A DNA stretch of 26,272 nucleotides, taken from Azolla pinnata. Taxonomy: Eukaryota; Streptophyta; Polypodiopsida; Salviniales; Salviniaceae. Shown here one piece after another: positions 16,492-26,272 of the stretch. The DNA lies in contig JBBBWG010003848.1 of the NCBI GenBank assembly GCA_037176905.1, positions 1-26,272 of the forward strand, given 5' to 3'. Made by a program: the position numbers and the translations under genes. Under the pieces are notes generated by a model. It did not search any database. It had not been told where the DNA came from and was given only the letters and a program-made list of their open reading frames with translations. Every line of letters begins with the position of its first letter. Position 1 is the first letter of the stretch.

Positions 16492-19400
16492 ATGGAGCTC
16501 ACCAGTTCTGCCTTCCCTGGCCCTAACCCTAGCCCTATCCAAAACTCGAATCTTCACCAGGACCTTCATCCTTACCCCACTTCTGCCTCCACACGAGCAT
16601 TAGAGAGCCTCTTCGATGCCTTCCTCCACACGGACGTGCATTCCTCTCCCTCCGGAATGGCTGCTGTCGTACTCGAAGAGGTACTTCGGCGCCAGTCTTC
16701 GGATGCCGACAAAGTCGAGCTCTTGAGAAGCTTGAGGGAGTTTGGGTTGCATTTGTATGACTCGGCGAGTCGTCTATGGCGACAACATAAAACTCACTGT
16801 AACTCGCTTGTTTGGCCTCTATCACACGATCTCAATATCAAGGTATGTGGTTCGCAAGAGCAGCAAAACGTTATCCAAATTTTCACTGCTGGATGGAGAA
16901 TTTGTTGTGCACGTTTATTCTTCTCGCTGTGATGCATGCTTTTCTTTCTACAATTGGAGGTTTTCCATGATATCATGGTTTGGTGGAATATAGCGATGTA
17001 GATATCTCCATCTACAATAAGAAAATTCTCAATTTCTCATTGCTTCATTGAATTTCGTGATGTATTATTTTTCCTGTCACAAGAAAACCTTTCCAAATTT
17101 CCCATGGAATGTTGTTGTGGTGTAAGCCTTTCTGTCTACAAGCGGATTTCACAGTTTGATGGAATTTTTCAATGTATGTTTGTCTATCTACGACAAATGA
17201 TTCCAACATGTATGTAATGCCTTTCCGACTAAGGGTGAAAAATTCTTACGGTTACATCGGTTGAGTGGAATTTCCTGATGCATGGAAAAGTTTCCAAGCT
17301 TTTGTTATTGAACAAAGGAAGTTCATAATAGAATGAAAGCTCAAGGTGTGCTTTTCCTTGTACAACCACAAGTTTCCGATGTTTCATGGTTGAAGGAAAT
17401 GTTGGTGATGTATGATTTCCTTAAACATTTTCTTGTATCCGTCAATGTATGATGCATGCTTTGGTTCTATTAGAAAACAGTTAAAAATTATGTTCTCATT
17501 AGGGTGTGAAAGCATAATGTGCTCCCTGTCCCTACATTTGACTATGCTTAGCATATATCGCACATTTGTAAAAGCTGAATGTGTTCTTGGCCGAGACATT
17601 TGTCTATATATGTTAGTTTTTTGGTAACGTAATGTGTGATGTATTCTATCCTTCCTGAAGAAAATCCGATAGTTGACATTTAACTGCCTTATGCTCTCGA
17701 CAAGATTTTGATGTTGATTTATGTATGATGTAAATCCCCCCTTTTAAGCACAGGCATTCCAAAATTTTGTAATCGATGTGTGTTATCTATAATTATGAAT
17801 ATGTATAATTTGGATGAATATGTTGCAGGTGTTCTCTCTATTGGACATTCACAGTCTATGTCAAGCTGCTGCATCATGCAGTTTGTTCAAAAAGATTGCC
17901 ATGGAACCAGCCTGCTATAGAAATGTCGATCTCACATACTGTAACGTTGACAATAGTGTCGTTGCGAAAATCATTCAAAATGCAGGTCAATATTTGCGGT
18001 ATGCTTTGGGCTGAGTTTATAAAATTTTCGTGAAATTGAGTATTGGACATCTTTTGTTTATCTATACATTTCAATTTTTGAGCACATGCTGATGCCGAAA
18101 GTAAAATCATCGGTGGTCGTGTTAAAGTCTTCTTCATGACTTAGTCATATTCCTGGATTCCTTGGGCTACATTCTATACTTTCATGTAAATAACATTTGA
18201 GTCAGGCATTTTGGGCTTATCGAAAATGTACCTAATAAGATCAAAAGGACACAGTTAATACAACAATGAAGATTTGCTACAGTCATTGCCAACATAGAGA
18301 GGTTAACATCATGAAATTTGTCAAGTTGTCAACATTTAATATTAGAGAATAGTACAGTTGTCCGATATGAACATCAATGAATATGCAGTGGTGAAACTTG
18401 AGGAAGCATTGCAATGCTTGATGGACTCCTCTTTCAGTGTGCAGCTTTGCATGTGGTATGCTTACTTCATGCAGATATTTGACAGTACTGTCGTAACGTA
18501 GTTCAGAAATAGCTGTACATATTCCTTTTGTATTGCTCTAATGGAACCATTTGTATTCCATTATTTCAACTGGGAGGCTTTTAAAGGAAAGGGCTACATT
18601 CTTTAAGCAACATGAGTTGATTAAGCAGTTATTCTTCTGGTTTTAGTGTCGATTGTGGAGAATAGTTGCATCCTTTATGATTGACGATACTAATCAAGAA
18701 GCTATTTGTTAAGAGTGCATTATTCCCTGTCTGATATGTCGATTGTGTGCTATTTGACTGATATAGCTTTCATTGTCAATGCAGTTCACTGAAGCTAGGC
18801 TCTCCTACACCTGCAGCTGAATTTGGTGAAGACCTTCAGAAAATGCCGAGGGAATCTTGGGCATTAAAATTTTTGTTATCGAAATCATGCCTTGGTCCAT
18901 TAATGGCATGCAATGGGGCAGCGGGGTATGTGCACTACTCATTTCATTTTAATTATGCTGTAATACAGCCAATAGTCTAACTGACGCTGATTCATAAGGT
19001 GTTTCATCAGTTGTTATAGGGAATAGGGCATTCATGCAAAGAGATTATGGTTTGGCATAAATTGTGTTATAATTTAGGCTATAATATGCCAACGCTGAAT
19101 TCCCAATTCTCCACCAGTTTTTCATATGTAAATTAGATTGAAAATCTGGTAAAGATCTAAGATATACCTATTCCCGTTTTTAGCTGTGGCAAGTGCAGTT
19201 AGTTTTTAGTTTTTATTATTATTGTGATTAGCTGTCTCGACGTTATTGGGTTTACCCCAGTGCGAAGTCACTTTATTATGAGTCTGACCACACCGGTAGA
19301 GTTCATTAACTAATGGTGATTAGAAGTACCACTTTCAATGCTCATGAGTCATACCTGTACCGTATCATTGACATAATTGTTTAGCACGTCCAAGTCATCT

Positions 19401-21901
19401 GGGGGTACCAAAATGTAAAAGTTGTGCTTTGTCACAATGCTAATGGATATTGGATATGCTTCTTGTCTCTACTACTCATCTTATCCACACTAATCATAAA
19501 TTAATCCATACTTACTGTAAATCCACCTCGTGTATCAAGATCATCTTTTTCTGGTATGAATAGTCTGGAGCTATTCATATTTTTTTTTTCTTACTATGTT
19601 ACCTCGGCTGGTTTCGGCACGTAGTAAAATATTTTATAAGCTGTCTTGTTTTGTATGTTTGCACTTACAGTATTAATTCTTATCCCATGTGTTGCCAATT
19701 GTTTTCAGAGGTGCATTGCAAACGCTTCATCTGTACAATTTACCGGAATTAGACTCAAGAAATCTTTGCAAGGCAATAGCTGTTTGCAAACAACTGTTAG
19801 ATCTAGAAATGGTTGGACTGTAAGTGATAGTGAATTATAAATGATCTGTTTCCAACATATTTCTATTTAAATTTGCTTCGGATTGGTATATGCAGCTGTG
19901 TAAGTGTGAAGAAAGTATTAGATAGTGTGACTTTATGCTGTCACAATTTGACACGTCTGTGCATTCAATCCCCTAGAAACGAAAACGCAAATAGATGTGC
20001 TGGTAAGGTCCCATTTAGCACACAATGTCCATTTCATTAGCAAAGAGTTTGAAACTACTGGTCAGATACAAACCAATGCTGCTTTTAATTCCTTCTCAGT
20101 CAGCATCAAGACTTCATCATGCTATCAAATTGTGAGTGGTTGTCCAAATATCTCATCACTGATATTGCAAGGTTTCAAATTGTCGGATCAGAAAGCGCAA
20201 TTGATGCTTAAAGTAAGCACCCATGAGAATCTTTTATCTATAAATAGATTGTCAATGAATCATCATAATGCTTGGTCTCCGAAAGAAATTTATATTTTCC
20301 GTGATTTCTGCGCGATTGAAAGTTTCCTCTTCTTAACGTTATGTACTTCTTTTACACTTCTTTTGTTTCTACATTCTATGGCTTGGTATAAGACTGCTAG
20401 ATTCTTATTCTTGATCATTCTAATTTTTATAGGGCCTTCACCATTTGTTAAGGGTGGACTTTTCCGGTGCAGATTTTCTTACAGGATCATTCCTAAGGTG
20501 AATACTTGGGTTGTTTCTAGGAAAGCATCTATGGTCTCTGCCGCTGCTATACATGCCACTTGAAAATTCTGTAAGTACTCTCATCTAGTTGATTTTATTG
20601 TGTTCAGGGAATTAGTTCTTCCTCAGGATCAGAAGCTGGAGTCTTTGGTATTGCATGGCTGTTTCAATCTAAGAGAGGTAATTGTCTTGTTTCTGCCCCT
20701 GATGTTGTGAACTGCTTATATATCAGATTAATTAAGTTTTCCAGAACATATATAGGCGATGTAATATTGTTGTGAGTCCTGATATTTAAGCAGTGATCTC
20801 TTTCTTACTATAACGAAGTAATATTACGGTAGACACTTAGTCCATTACATCAGAACAGCTCTATGAATCTTATTTCACAACCGTTTTAAGTCATAACAAT
20901 TGTCCATTACGTCTTTCTAATAGCAACCAAGAATATTTCGCTCATTGATCCTTTAACCCTGTTTTGTAGAGTGAAATAGAAAGGCTATTGGCTGCCTTAA
21001 TTGCTGGTGAATGGAAGAGCCTCAAACATCTTGTAATGAGTCTCAAGTTTGTCTGCTATTTGTTTCAGGATTTAAGATGAGATTTGACTTTGAATTTGTT
21101 GTGATTTTTCGTCACTTTTATCATTTGATTGAGAAGGATGTCTGTAATGGGGTGGGCCTAATATCAACAGCTGCCAGATCAGAAAGATTCCATGAACTTC
21201 AGCTGGCGTCCGTGTACCGAAGGTCTTGTCTCACGTGAGGTTTCTATGAAGTTCTGTGATGTTGTCGCTCTTTTCATCTTGTGAACTTTTTGAGTTAAGT
21301 GTATCTTCTTTCTTTGGCATGTTCAGGGGAGAGACTTTGTTGACAGTCCACAACGCACGGCCAGAACTAGAAATCCGTGCAGATTCGGGAGAGGAAAAGT
21401 GGTATGGATCGTATTGTATGATTGCATAACTATCTGAATATTGGCGATTGAAGGATGAAAACATAGAATTTAAGATTTGTCCACTGATCCCAGAGATACA
21501 TGGTCTCTTTTTTGAACAATGGTAGTGACACCCACAGTCATTAACTTTTCTGTGATTTCTTGGTTTCTCTTTTTCATGATTGCAGCCCCAATGAAGGCGA
21601 TTTAGTATCATTAACGTCAAGCTTCTGTTATAGTGCACACGTTGAGCATTTGCAACAATATTTTGTCCCAGAGAATGTACTGCCGCGAGGAATGGGTAGT
21701 AGCATGAGTACGACAAACAGCAGCAACAGTGAACAGTACAGCTACATCAATGAGTTTGATATCGATACAGAATCAAACGACGAGGAAGAGAACGAGGATG
21801 AGTATTCGAAGTTTTTGAGCCCTTACAACTATTACTCTTGGGGCGATGGTGTTGTTGATATTGATGGTGACACGTTTGACGACGACGACGGGTGGTGGTA
21901 G
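16492..21901 (+). CDS. F-box/LRR protein, SKIP17-like
   Basis: Probable substrate receptor of an SCF (SKP1-cullin-F-box) E3 ubiquitin ligase. Twelve exons join in phase: 16492-16842, 17829-17998, 18785-18925, 19709-19819, 19896-20002, 20100-20212, 20433-20497, 20608-20677, 20970-21032, 21137-21234, 21327-21401 and 21586-21901, giving 559 aa. The F-box spans about 109-153 (WPLSHDLNIK, then VFSLLDIHSLCQAAASCSLF and ACYRNVDLT) and is split by intron 1. LRR-like segments follow: LRSLKLG, LQTLHLYNLPELD, LLDLEMVGL, LTRLCIQSP, ISSLILQGFKL, LRVDFSGADFLTGSFL and LESLVLHGC. The final 45 residues are acidic (NDEEENEDEY, DDDDGWW). Order and wording match Arabidopsis SKIP17-type proteins. Exon 10's start (AAG acceptor at 21136) was chosen because the nearer TTTCAG at 21068 leads to an immediate stop. 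The target protein is unknown. Confidence 0.85.
16843..17828 (+). other. F-box gene intron 1
   Basis: 986-bp intron from AAG|GTATGT to TTGCAG|GTGTTC. It is T-rich, with repeated TTTCC and GATGTAT words roughly every 50-60 bp but no clean tandem repeat. Introns 2 (17999-18784) and 3 (18926-19708) are similarly large and AT-rich. The remaining eight introns are 76-292 bp. No nested gene was seen. Confidence 0.8.
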
Positions 21902-22925
21902 ATCATGGTATCGTCTTATATTATCTGCTCGTATCGGAGAAACTGGTTTGTAGGACAATGAGAAGTACATGAATTTCACTGTATATATAGCCCATCATCT
22001 ACCGGAGGTTTTGCCATTGTAAAGTTTGATGTCAGAAGGAACCCTTGATTTGTTATCAGGAAATTGGATCAAAGCCTTTTTTGGGAAATGGACCCTCTTC
22101 TGAAAGAACACTTGGAAGCAAAATCTGAAATGGATTTTCTCAGACCGTCCCTTGCCTCAACGTCGTTGCATTGTGACTGAATCTTACTCGGGTTTTTCAA
22201 TGTGTTTTTTGAGCTCATGATAGCTGGAACCATGCAGTTTGTTGTATCAATGGAACTTCTAAGCAGACCATCGTTCAATATTTGGAATATATATATATAT
22301 ATATAGGAATCATGCTGGTTCAGTTTTGTGGTTTGAACGGTTTTATGGTTCAGTTTTGGTTGGGCGTAATTACCAATTCGGTTTTGAATGGTTTTAAGTA
22401 ACCAAACCACTCTTCAAATGCCTCAAAACTGTTTTGGTTTGCCTGGTTTTAGGGTTTAGGGTTTACCGGTTGTTTGTTTTTAGGGTTTAGGGTTTACCGC
22501 TTGTTTGTTTTTAGGGTTTAAGATTCCACAATGTATGTCAAGTTGTTAGTTTGGTCTTTCTTGCCCATTGAAAAGAAGCCATGAAGACAACAAACAAACA
22601 GATACTTCTTTCTATTCCTTGCAACACGAACAGCAATCTGAATGATCAAAGTTTCTTGCTCGCCGAACGAATCCTGTCAGAAAAGACATATAAAAGTGGA
22701 CCTGTCGAGAGAGTGGGCTTGGGATTCTACACGAAGTGCCCAAATGTCAGAGAACATTCCATTCCCGAGGACTTAGTGGGCATCTCTGTCCCGGCTCCCA
22801 GGAGCAAATAAAGCAGATCCATCATCATGTTGGGGCCCCCCCTTAAAAAGATGTTACATAATCTAGATGCAGAGATTTCTCTGATTTCTCTAGATGGAGA
22901 TTTATCTGATTTCTAGGGTTTCCTA
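21902..22925. other. F-box gene 3' region and intergenic DNA
   Basis: AT-rich. It holds an AT run at 22286-22305, GGTTCAGTTTTG direct repeats near 22317 and 22350, and the telomere-like block listed separately. A 76-codon frame at 22581-22811 has no recognisable features and is not called. Confidence 0.6.
22450..22522. repeat. 31-bp repeat containing TTTAGGG telomere-like motifs
   Basis: TAGGGTTTAG-type segments start at 22450, 22481 and 22512, a period of 31 bp. Each is followed by GTTTACCG(G/C)TTGTTTG in the complete copies. The motif equals the plant telomere repeat TTTAGGG. Confidence 0.9.
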
Positions 22926-22930
22926 TCTGT

Positions 22931-22972
22931 GCGCACACACACACACACATATATATATATACATATATACAG
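22931..22972. repeat. (CA)n-(TA)n compound microsatellite
   Basis: A GCGCACACAC run passes directly into ATATATAT and then ACATATATAC. It is an alternating purine-pyrimidine tract. Confidence 0.9.
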
Positions 22973-23128
22973 TCGATGAGAAGCATCTCTAATGGGTTGG
23001 AGTAAGAAAGAAAGATGGTAAGGATAGCACTCGGATGCTTTGTGGGCAGAATTCTGGTAAACCTGATACTCGGAGATTCAAAGTAAAATGAACAGAAGGG
23101 AAACATGGTTTTGGGTCTGGTGGTTTAG

Positions 23129-23253
23129 ATTAAGGCCTAGGGTTTAGGGTTTAGGGTTTAGTTTAGGGCCTAGGGTTTAAGGTTTGGGGTTTAGGGTTTA
23201 GGGTTTGGATTAGGTAGGGCCTAGGATTTAAGGTTTAGGGTTTTAGGGTTCAT
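23129..23253. repeat. Interstitial telomere-like TTTAGGG cluster
   Basis: Degenerate (TTTAGGG)n broken by GGCCTAGGG/GGCCTAGGA words at about 23134, 23166 and 23217, suggesting a nested repeat of roughly 30-50 bp. Short internal plant telomere-like blocks are common near genes, so this alone does not mark a chromosome end. Confidence 0.88.
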
Positions 23254-23395
23254 CTGATGATCTTCATGGAGAGGCGTGCAGTGGAAGCCTCACGGGGAAG
23301 AATGGTGTAGAAAGCAAGCCAGCCATTGCTTCTACTTGTGGCCACATGCTCCATCCATTCCTTCCTTCACTGTGAGTACACAACAGGCAGTAGCA

Positions 23396-23620
23396 GCAAG
23401 CAAGAAAGGAGGTGGGAAATGGAGAAAGAAAGGGTTGAGGGTTCTGAGGGTTTAGGGCAGGCAGGAGGCAGAGAAAGCAAGCAAGAAAGGAAGTGGGAAA
23501 TGGAGCAGAGAAGCAGAGAAAGCAAGCAAGAAACGGAAGTGGGAAATGGAGCGAAAGCAGAGAAAAGCAAGCAAGAAAAGGAAGTGGGAAATGGAGCAGA
23601 AAGCAGAGAAAGCAGAAGAA
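23396..23620. repeat. 45-bp minisatellite
   Basis: The unit GCAAGCAAGAAAGGAAGTGG followed by GAAATGGAG and GCAGAGAAA starts at 23396, 23477, 23522 and 23567 (spacings 81, 45, 45). The first interval carries a telomere-like GGGTTTAGGG insertion. As 45 is divisible by three, frames on both strands remain open without coding meaning. Confidence 0.88.
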
Positions 23621-23848
23621 GAGAAGGGAAGGAAGCCACGGGAAATGGAGCAGGGAAAGCCATGGAGAGCTCGCCCTCTTTCTCTCTTTATTCGCCCCAC
23701 TGACTCGGGATCTTTTTTCCCTTCCCGGAAGATGGTGCACATAGATTCGATCTTTTGCTGCCTGCATTGTGCGCTCTCGCTTGGGGCATTGCGCCTGATG
23801 CTCTGCGTCTCTCCATCTACTTCGTCTTTTCAAGGTTTTTCTGTTTCT

Positions 23849-24091
23849 GAAGGAGAAGGAGAAGAAGGAGAAGGAGAAGAAGGAGAAGGAAGAAGGAAGA
23901 AGGAAGAAGCAGAAGGAGAAGAAGGAGAAGGAGAAGGAGAAGGAGAAGAAGAAGGAGAAGGAAGAAGGAAGAAGGAAGAAGGAGAAGGAAGAAGGAAGAA
24001 GGAAGAAGGAAGAAGGAGAAGGAAGAAGGAGAAGAAGAAGAAGGAAGAAGGAAGAAGGAGAAGGAAGAAGGAAGAAGGAAGGAGGAAGGAG
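23849..24091. repeat. Homopurine GAAGGA tract, ~240 bp
   Basis: Nearly pure purine (GGAGAAGGAAGAA mixtures), with one C seen near 23909. It can form intramolecular triplex DNA. It lies about 0.9 kb upstream of the proposed WAK-type start. Confidence 0.92.
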
Positions 24092-24209
24092 CAGCAGCAT
24101 GTGAAGAGTGGAATCCGATCCGAGAGAGAGAGAGAGAGGTCGTCTTGGTGGAGGAATCCTGGTGCTGGTGTGCTGTAGATGTGTGTATACGTACATGTGG
24201 TTTGGGATC

Positions 24210-24279
24210 GATCGATGGAAGGTCGCCATGGCCGCTGCACTGCAGATCGATGGAAGGTCGCCATGGCCGCTGCCCTGCA
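24210..24279. repeat. 35-bp tandem duplication
   Basis: Two copies starting GATCGATGGAAGGTCGCCAT at 24210 and 24245. They differ at one base and are adjacent without spacer. Confidence 0.95.
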
Positions 24280-24369
24280 GATCGGGGGAGGAAAAAGTCG
24301 AGCTTTTGCCTGAGAGATTCGGAGCTTCGGACGGCGAGGAGACGGCAGATGAAGGTCGGGAGGAGGAGG

Positions 24370-25000
24370 AGGAAGACGGCGATGGCGATGGCGATGGCGA
24401 TGGCGATGGCGAAGCTAGCATGGTGAAATCAGACTGCAACGGCAAGGGGCCGATGCAGACGAAGAAGAAGAAGAAGAAGACGATGGCGATGGCGATGGCG
24501 ATGATGGAGAAGAAGACGATGATGAAGATGAAGATGAAGAAGAAGAAGACGATGGCGATGGCGATGATGGAGAAGAAGAAGAAGAAGACGATGGCGATGG
24601 CGATGGCGATGGCGATGAAGAAGAAGAAGACGATGGTGATGGCGATGATGGAGAAGAAGAAGAAGAAGAAGAAGGCGATGGCGATGGCGATGGCGATGAT
24701 GGAGAAGACGAAGAAGATGATGATCATGGCGATGGCGATGGCGAGCTCGACTGTCAGAGCGCTGTGGTCGCCATGGACGAAGACGAAGACGAAGACGAAG
24801 GCGATGGCGATGGCGATGGCGATGGCGATGATGGAGAAGACGACGAAGATGATGATCATGACCATGATCATGGCGATGGCGATGGCGAGCTCGACTGTCA
24901 GAGCGAAGACGAAGACGAGGACGAGGACGAAGACGAAGACGAAGACGAAGACGATGATGATGACCATGGCGATGGCGATGGCGATGGCGAGCTGGAGCTC
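24370..25000. repeat. GATGGC / GAAGAC hexanucleotide array
   Basis: A mosaic of (GATGGC)n, (GAAGAA)n, (GAAGAC)n and GATGATGGAGAAGA blocks. It contains three copies of GAGCTCGACTGTC, at 24743, 24887 and 24995; the last is in the first exon of the WAK-type gene. All three + frames and the - strand stay open for long stretches (Met-Ala, Asp-Gly, Ile-Ala), which is repeat artefact. Confidence 0.93.
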
Positions 25001-25767
25001 GACTGTCGCAGCAGCGCTGTGGTCGCCCTGCCAGAACGTCTGCGGAGACGTCCCCGTCATGTACCCCTTCGGCTCCACCGCAGGCTGCGGGAGCAAGGCC
25101 TTCGAGCGCTTCGTGAACTGCAGCGATGGCGCCATGGCTCTGCACACGCCTGCTGCAGCAGCCTCGCGAAGCTCCTTCCGCATCGCCAAGATCGACTACG
25201 CCAACAGCCTCCTCGTCGTCGAGGACCCCGCCATGTCCACCTGCGCAGCAGCAGCGGCGGCGATGGAGACGACGAGCAGAAGCTCCGGCTTCGCTCTCCC
25301 TGTCGACGCTCCCTTCTCCGTCGCTTCTGCGAACCACTTCCTGCTCCTCGGCTGCAGCTATGGCGCCATGTCCGGATCTGGAGCTTCCGCTTCCGCTTCC
25401 GCTTCTGCTTCCCCTTCCGCTTCCGCTTCTGCTTCCCCTTCCGCTTCCGCTTCTGCTTCTGCTTCTGCTTCTGCGACTGCTTCTGCTTCTTCTGTTTGCG
25501 ATCCCGCTGGGACTCCCCTCTGCAAGGCCTTCTCCACCTGCCCCTCCGCCGCAGCAAACCTCGGCGCCTCCATAGCCGCGCCTGCTTCCTCCTCCTCCTG
25601 CTGCCTCTACTCCTCCTCCCGGTCCACCGGCCTCCCGCCGTTCGACCTCGACCTGCAGCTGCTTCGATGCACATCCTACACCAGCATCTACGGCTTCGGA
25701 TCCCAGTACGAGCAGTCCAGATCCAGCCCTTTCCTGCCATCTCCATCATCATCCTCCTCCTCATCAT

Positions 25768-25799
<32 letters not shown>

Positions 25800-26037
25800 G
25801 CATCTTCCTCTTCTTCATCATCACCGCCGTCCACCGATCCTTATGCTTACCTCGCGAATCCCGAAGCTTGGTCCTACGGCATCGTCCTCAACTTCTTCTA
25901 CGACGAATCGACCTACTACTCCGCCGCCTGCAAGAGCTGCCAAGCCAGCAACGGAGCCTGCGCCTCCGCCGAGCATCGATTCGTGTGCGTATGCTCGGCT
26001 GGCTTCAATACCACCACCGATTGCTTCGGCGCGACAG
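24954..26037 (+). CDS. WAK-type galacturonan-binding ectodomain protein, exon 1 (partial)
   Basis: Secreted or membrane-anchored cell-wall protein with a GUB_WAK_bind-like domain followed by a WAK_assoc-like domain. Seen: CQNVCGDVPVMYPFGS and GCGS (residues ~26-48), FRIAKIDYANSLLVVEDPAMSTC, FLLLGCSYG, CCLYSS, LLRCTSYTSIYGF, WSYGIVLNFFYDE, CKSCQASNGACAS and FVCVCSAGFN. The exon ends at GCGACAG|GTAAAA (26037), one base into a codon, so the gene continues past the window; whether a transmembrane segment or kinase follows cannot be seen. The start is chosen at 24954, where a short Met/Ala-rich hydrophobic stretch ending SSTVAAALW precedes the first Cys and could be a signal peptide. ATGs at 24957, 24960, 24966, 24972, 24978 and 24984 are equally in frame, and the frame is open far upstream through repeat DNA. 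Two low-complexity insertions interrupt the domain. Arabidopsis relatives are annotated as wall-associated receptor kinase galacturonan-binding proteins. Confidence 0.75.
25383..25494 (+). repeat. GCTTCC/GCTTCT hexanucleotide run (Ser-Ala) in WAK-type gene
   Basis: Hexanucleotide units encode alternating Ala-Ser, with Pro and Thr replacements, at residues ~144-180. The run lies between the GCSYG and SVCDP segments, both in the conserved cysteine framework. Confidence 0.95.
25738..25830 (+). repeat. TCA/CAG trinucleotide runs (Ser-n, Ala-8, Ser-n) in WAK-type gene
   Basis: A TCATCC/TCATCA run for serines is followed by (GCA)8 for alanines and again serines, at residues ~262-292. It lies between the LLRCTSY...GFGSQYEQ segment and the DPYAYLANPEAWSYG segment. 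Confidence 0.95.
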
Positions 26038-26272
26038 GTAAAATGCTACATCGATCGGCATGTCATGTCTCTCTACGTAGGTGGTACAGCATATCACGGT
26101 ACAATCTGTTTGCTTCGGTATGACGAACTTTGTTTTTGTTGCCGATCTCGGATTTGTATGTATGGTTCATATAACCGTTTTGCCTAACTCTGATGTCTAG
26201 AGAGACATAGTATAGTGTTGAAACCGTTGAGTATATGCTCACTCAAGCTAGTGGGGAAATTGCATCTTGCTA
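26038..26272 (+). other. Intron 1 (start) of the WAK-type gene
   Basis: AT-richer sequence following the GTAAAA donor, running to the end of the window. No acceptor with continuing homology was recognised. Confidence 0.6.

Noticed and set aside
22581-22811. 76-codon frame considered as a small gene
   Set aside because: No recognisable motif, no splice partner and no other support. Kept out for lack of evidence.
23732-23835. Hydrophobic leader-like peptide considered as the signal-peptide exon of the WAK-type gene
   Set aside because: Its only good donor (TTTTCAAG|GTTTTT) leaves a phase that does not match the plausible acceptors near 25015 or 25035. The Met/Ala-rich start at 24954 needs no splice.
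23264-25189. A 641-codon open frame on the minus strand with Ile-Ala, Phe and Ser runs
   Set aside because: It exists because GATGGC, GAAGAA and GGAGAAGG repeats contain no stop in that frame. It has no domain and overlaps the exon of the WAK-type gene antisense.
24764-26041. An acidic Asp/Glu/Gly frame on the plus strand running through the WAK-type exon
   Set aside because: It is a different frame of the same repeats. Past 25030 it lacks the conserved cysteine pattern, which is seen only in the frame I chose.

Overview
This is nuclear DNA from a land plant. It has multi-exon genes with GT-AG introns, plant-type TTTAGGG-like repeats, a plastid-type acyl-ACP thioesterase, an F-box/LRR protein of the SKIP17 type, a WAK-type ectodomain and two PLS-class PPR genes. 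The wording of the PPR repeats and their E1 region, and the ~100-residue P-L-S periodicity, resemble PPRs of seed-free vascular plants (fern or lycophyte). That placement is an inference. A 100-N scaffold gap lies at 15245-15344.

Layout, all genes on the + strand. 1-1290: ACAT-rich microsatellite, then a GAA/TTC inverted repeat and a CT run. 1296-6550: FATA (acyl-ACP thioesterase), 7 exons, 512 codons; its last exon carries a 15-bp-period coding minisatellite. 6551-8634: intergenic DNA with a 141-bp duplication and a 93-bp tandem array whose last unit runs into the next gene's start codon. 8635-11148: PPR gene 1, with His, Asp and Asp-Leu microsatellite runs. 11149-12245: a hierarchical 33/129-bp array. 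12483/12781-14808: PPR gene 2, probably with a short upstream exon. 15168-16300: gap with duplicated flanks, then degenerate repeats and a 13-bp array. 16492-21901: F-box/LRR gene, 12 exons, 559 codons. 21902-24950: telomere-like repeats, a 45-bp minisatellite, a long homopurine tract and a GATGGC/GAAGAC array. 24954 to beyond the window end: WAK-type galacturonan-binding ectodomain gene, first exon only.

The genes show no sign of working as a pathway or cluster; they are ordinary neighbours on a plant chromosome. I found no evidence of a new defence or mobile system. What stands out is how deeply microsatellite and minisatellite expansion has entered coding sequence. It affects a FATA loop, the same inter-repeat position of several PPR motifs, the start codon of PPR1, the signal-peptide start of the WAK-type gene, and that gene's cysteine-rich domain. 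Both PPR genes stop inside the E1 region, with possible E2/DYW remnants beyond the stops.
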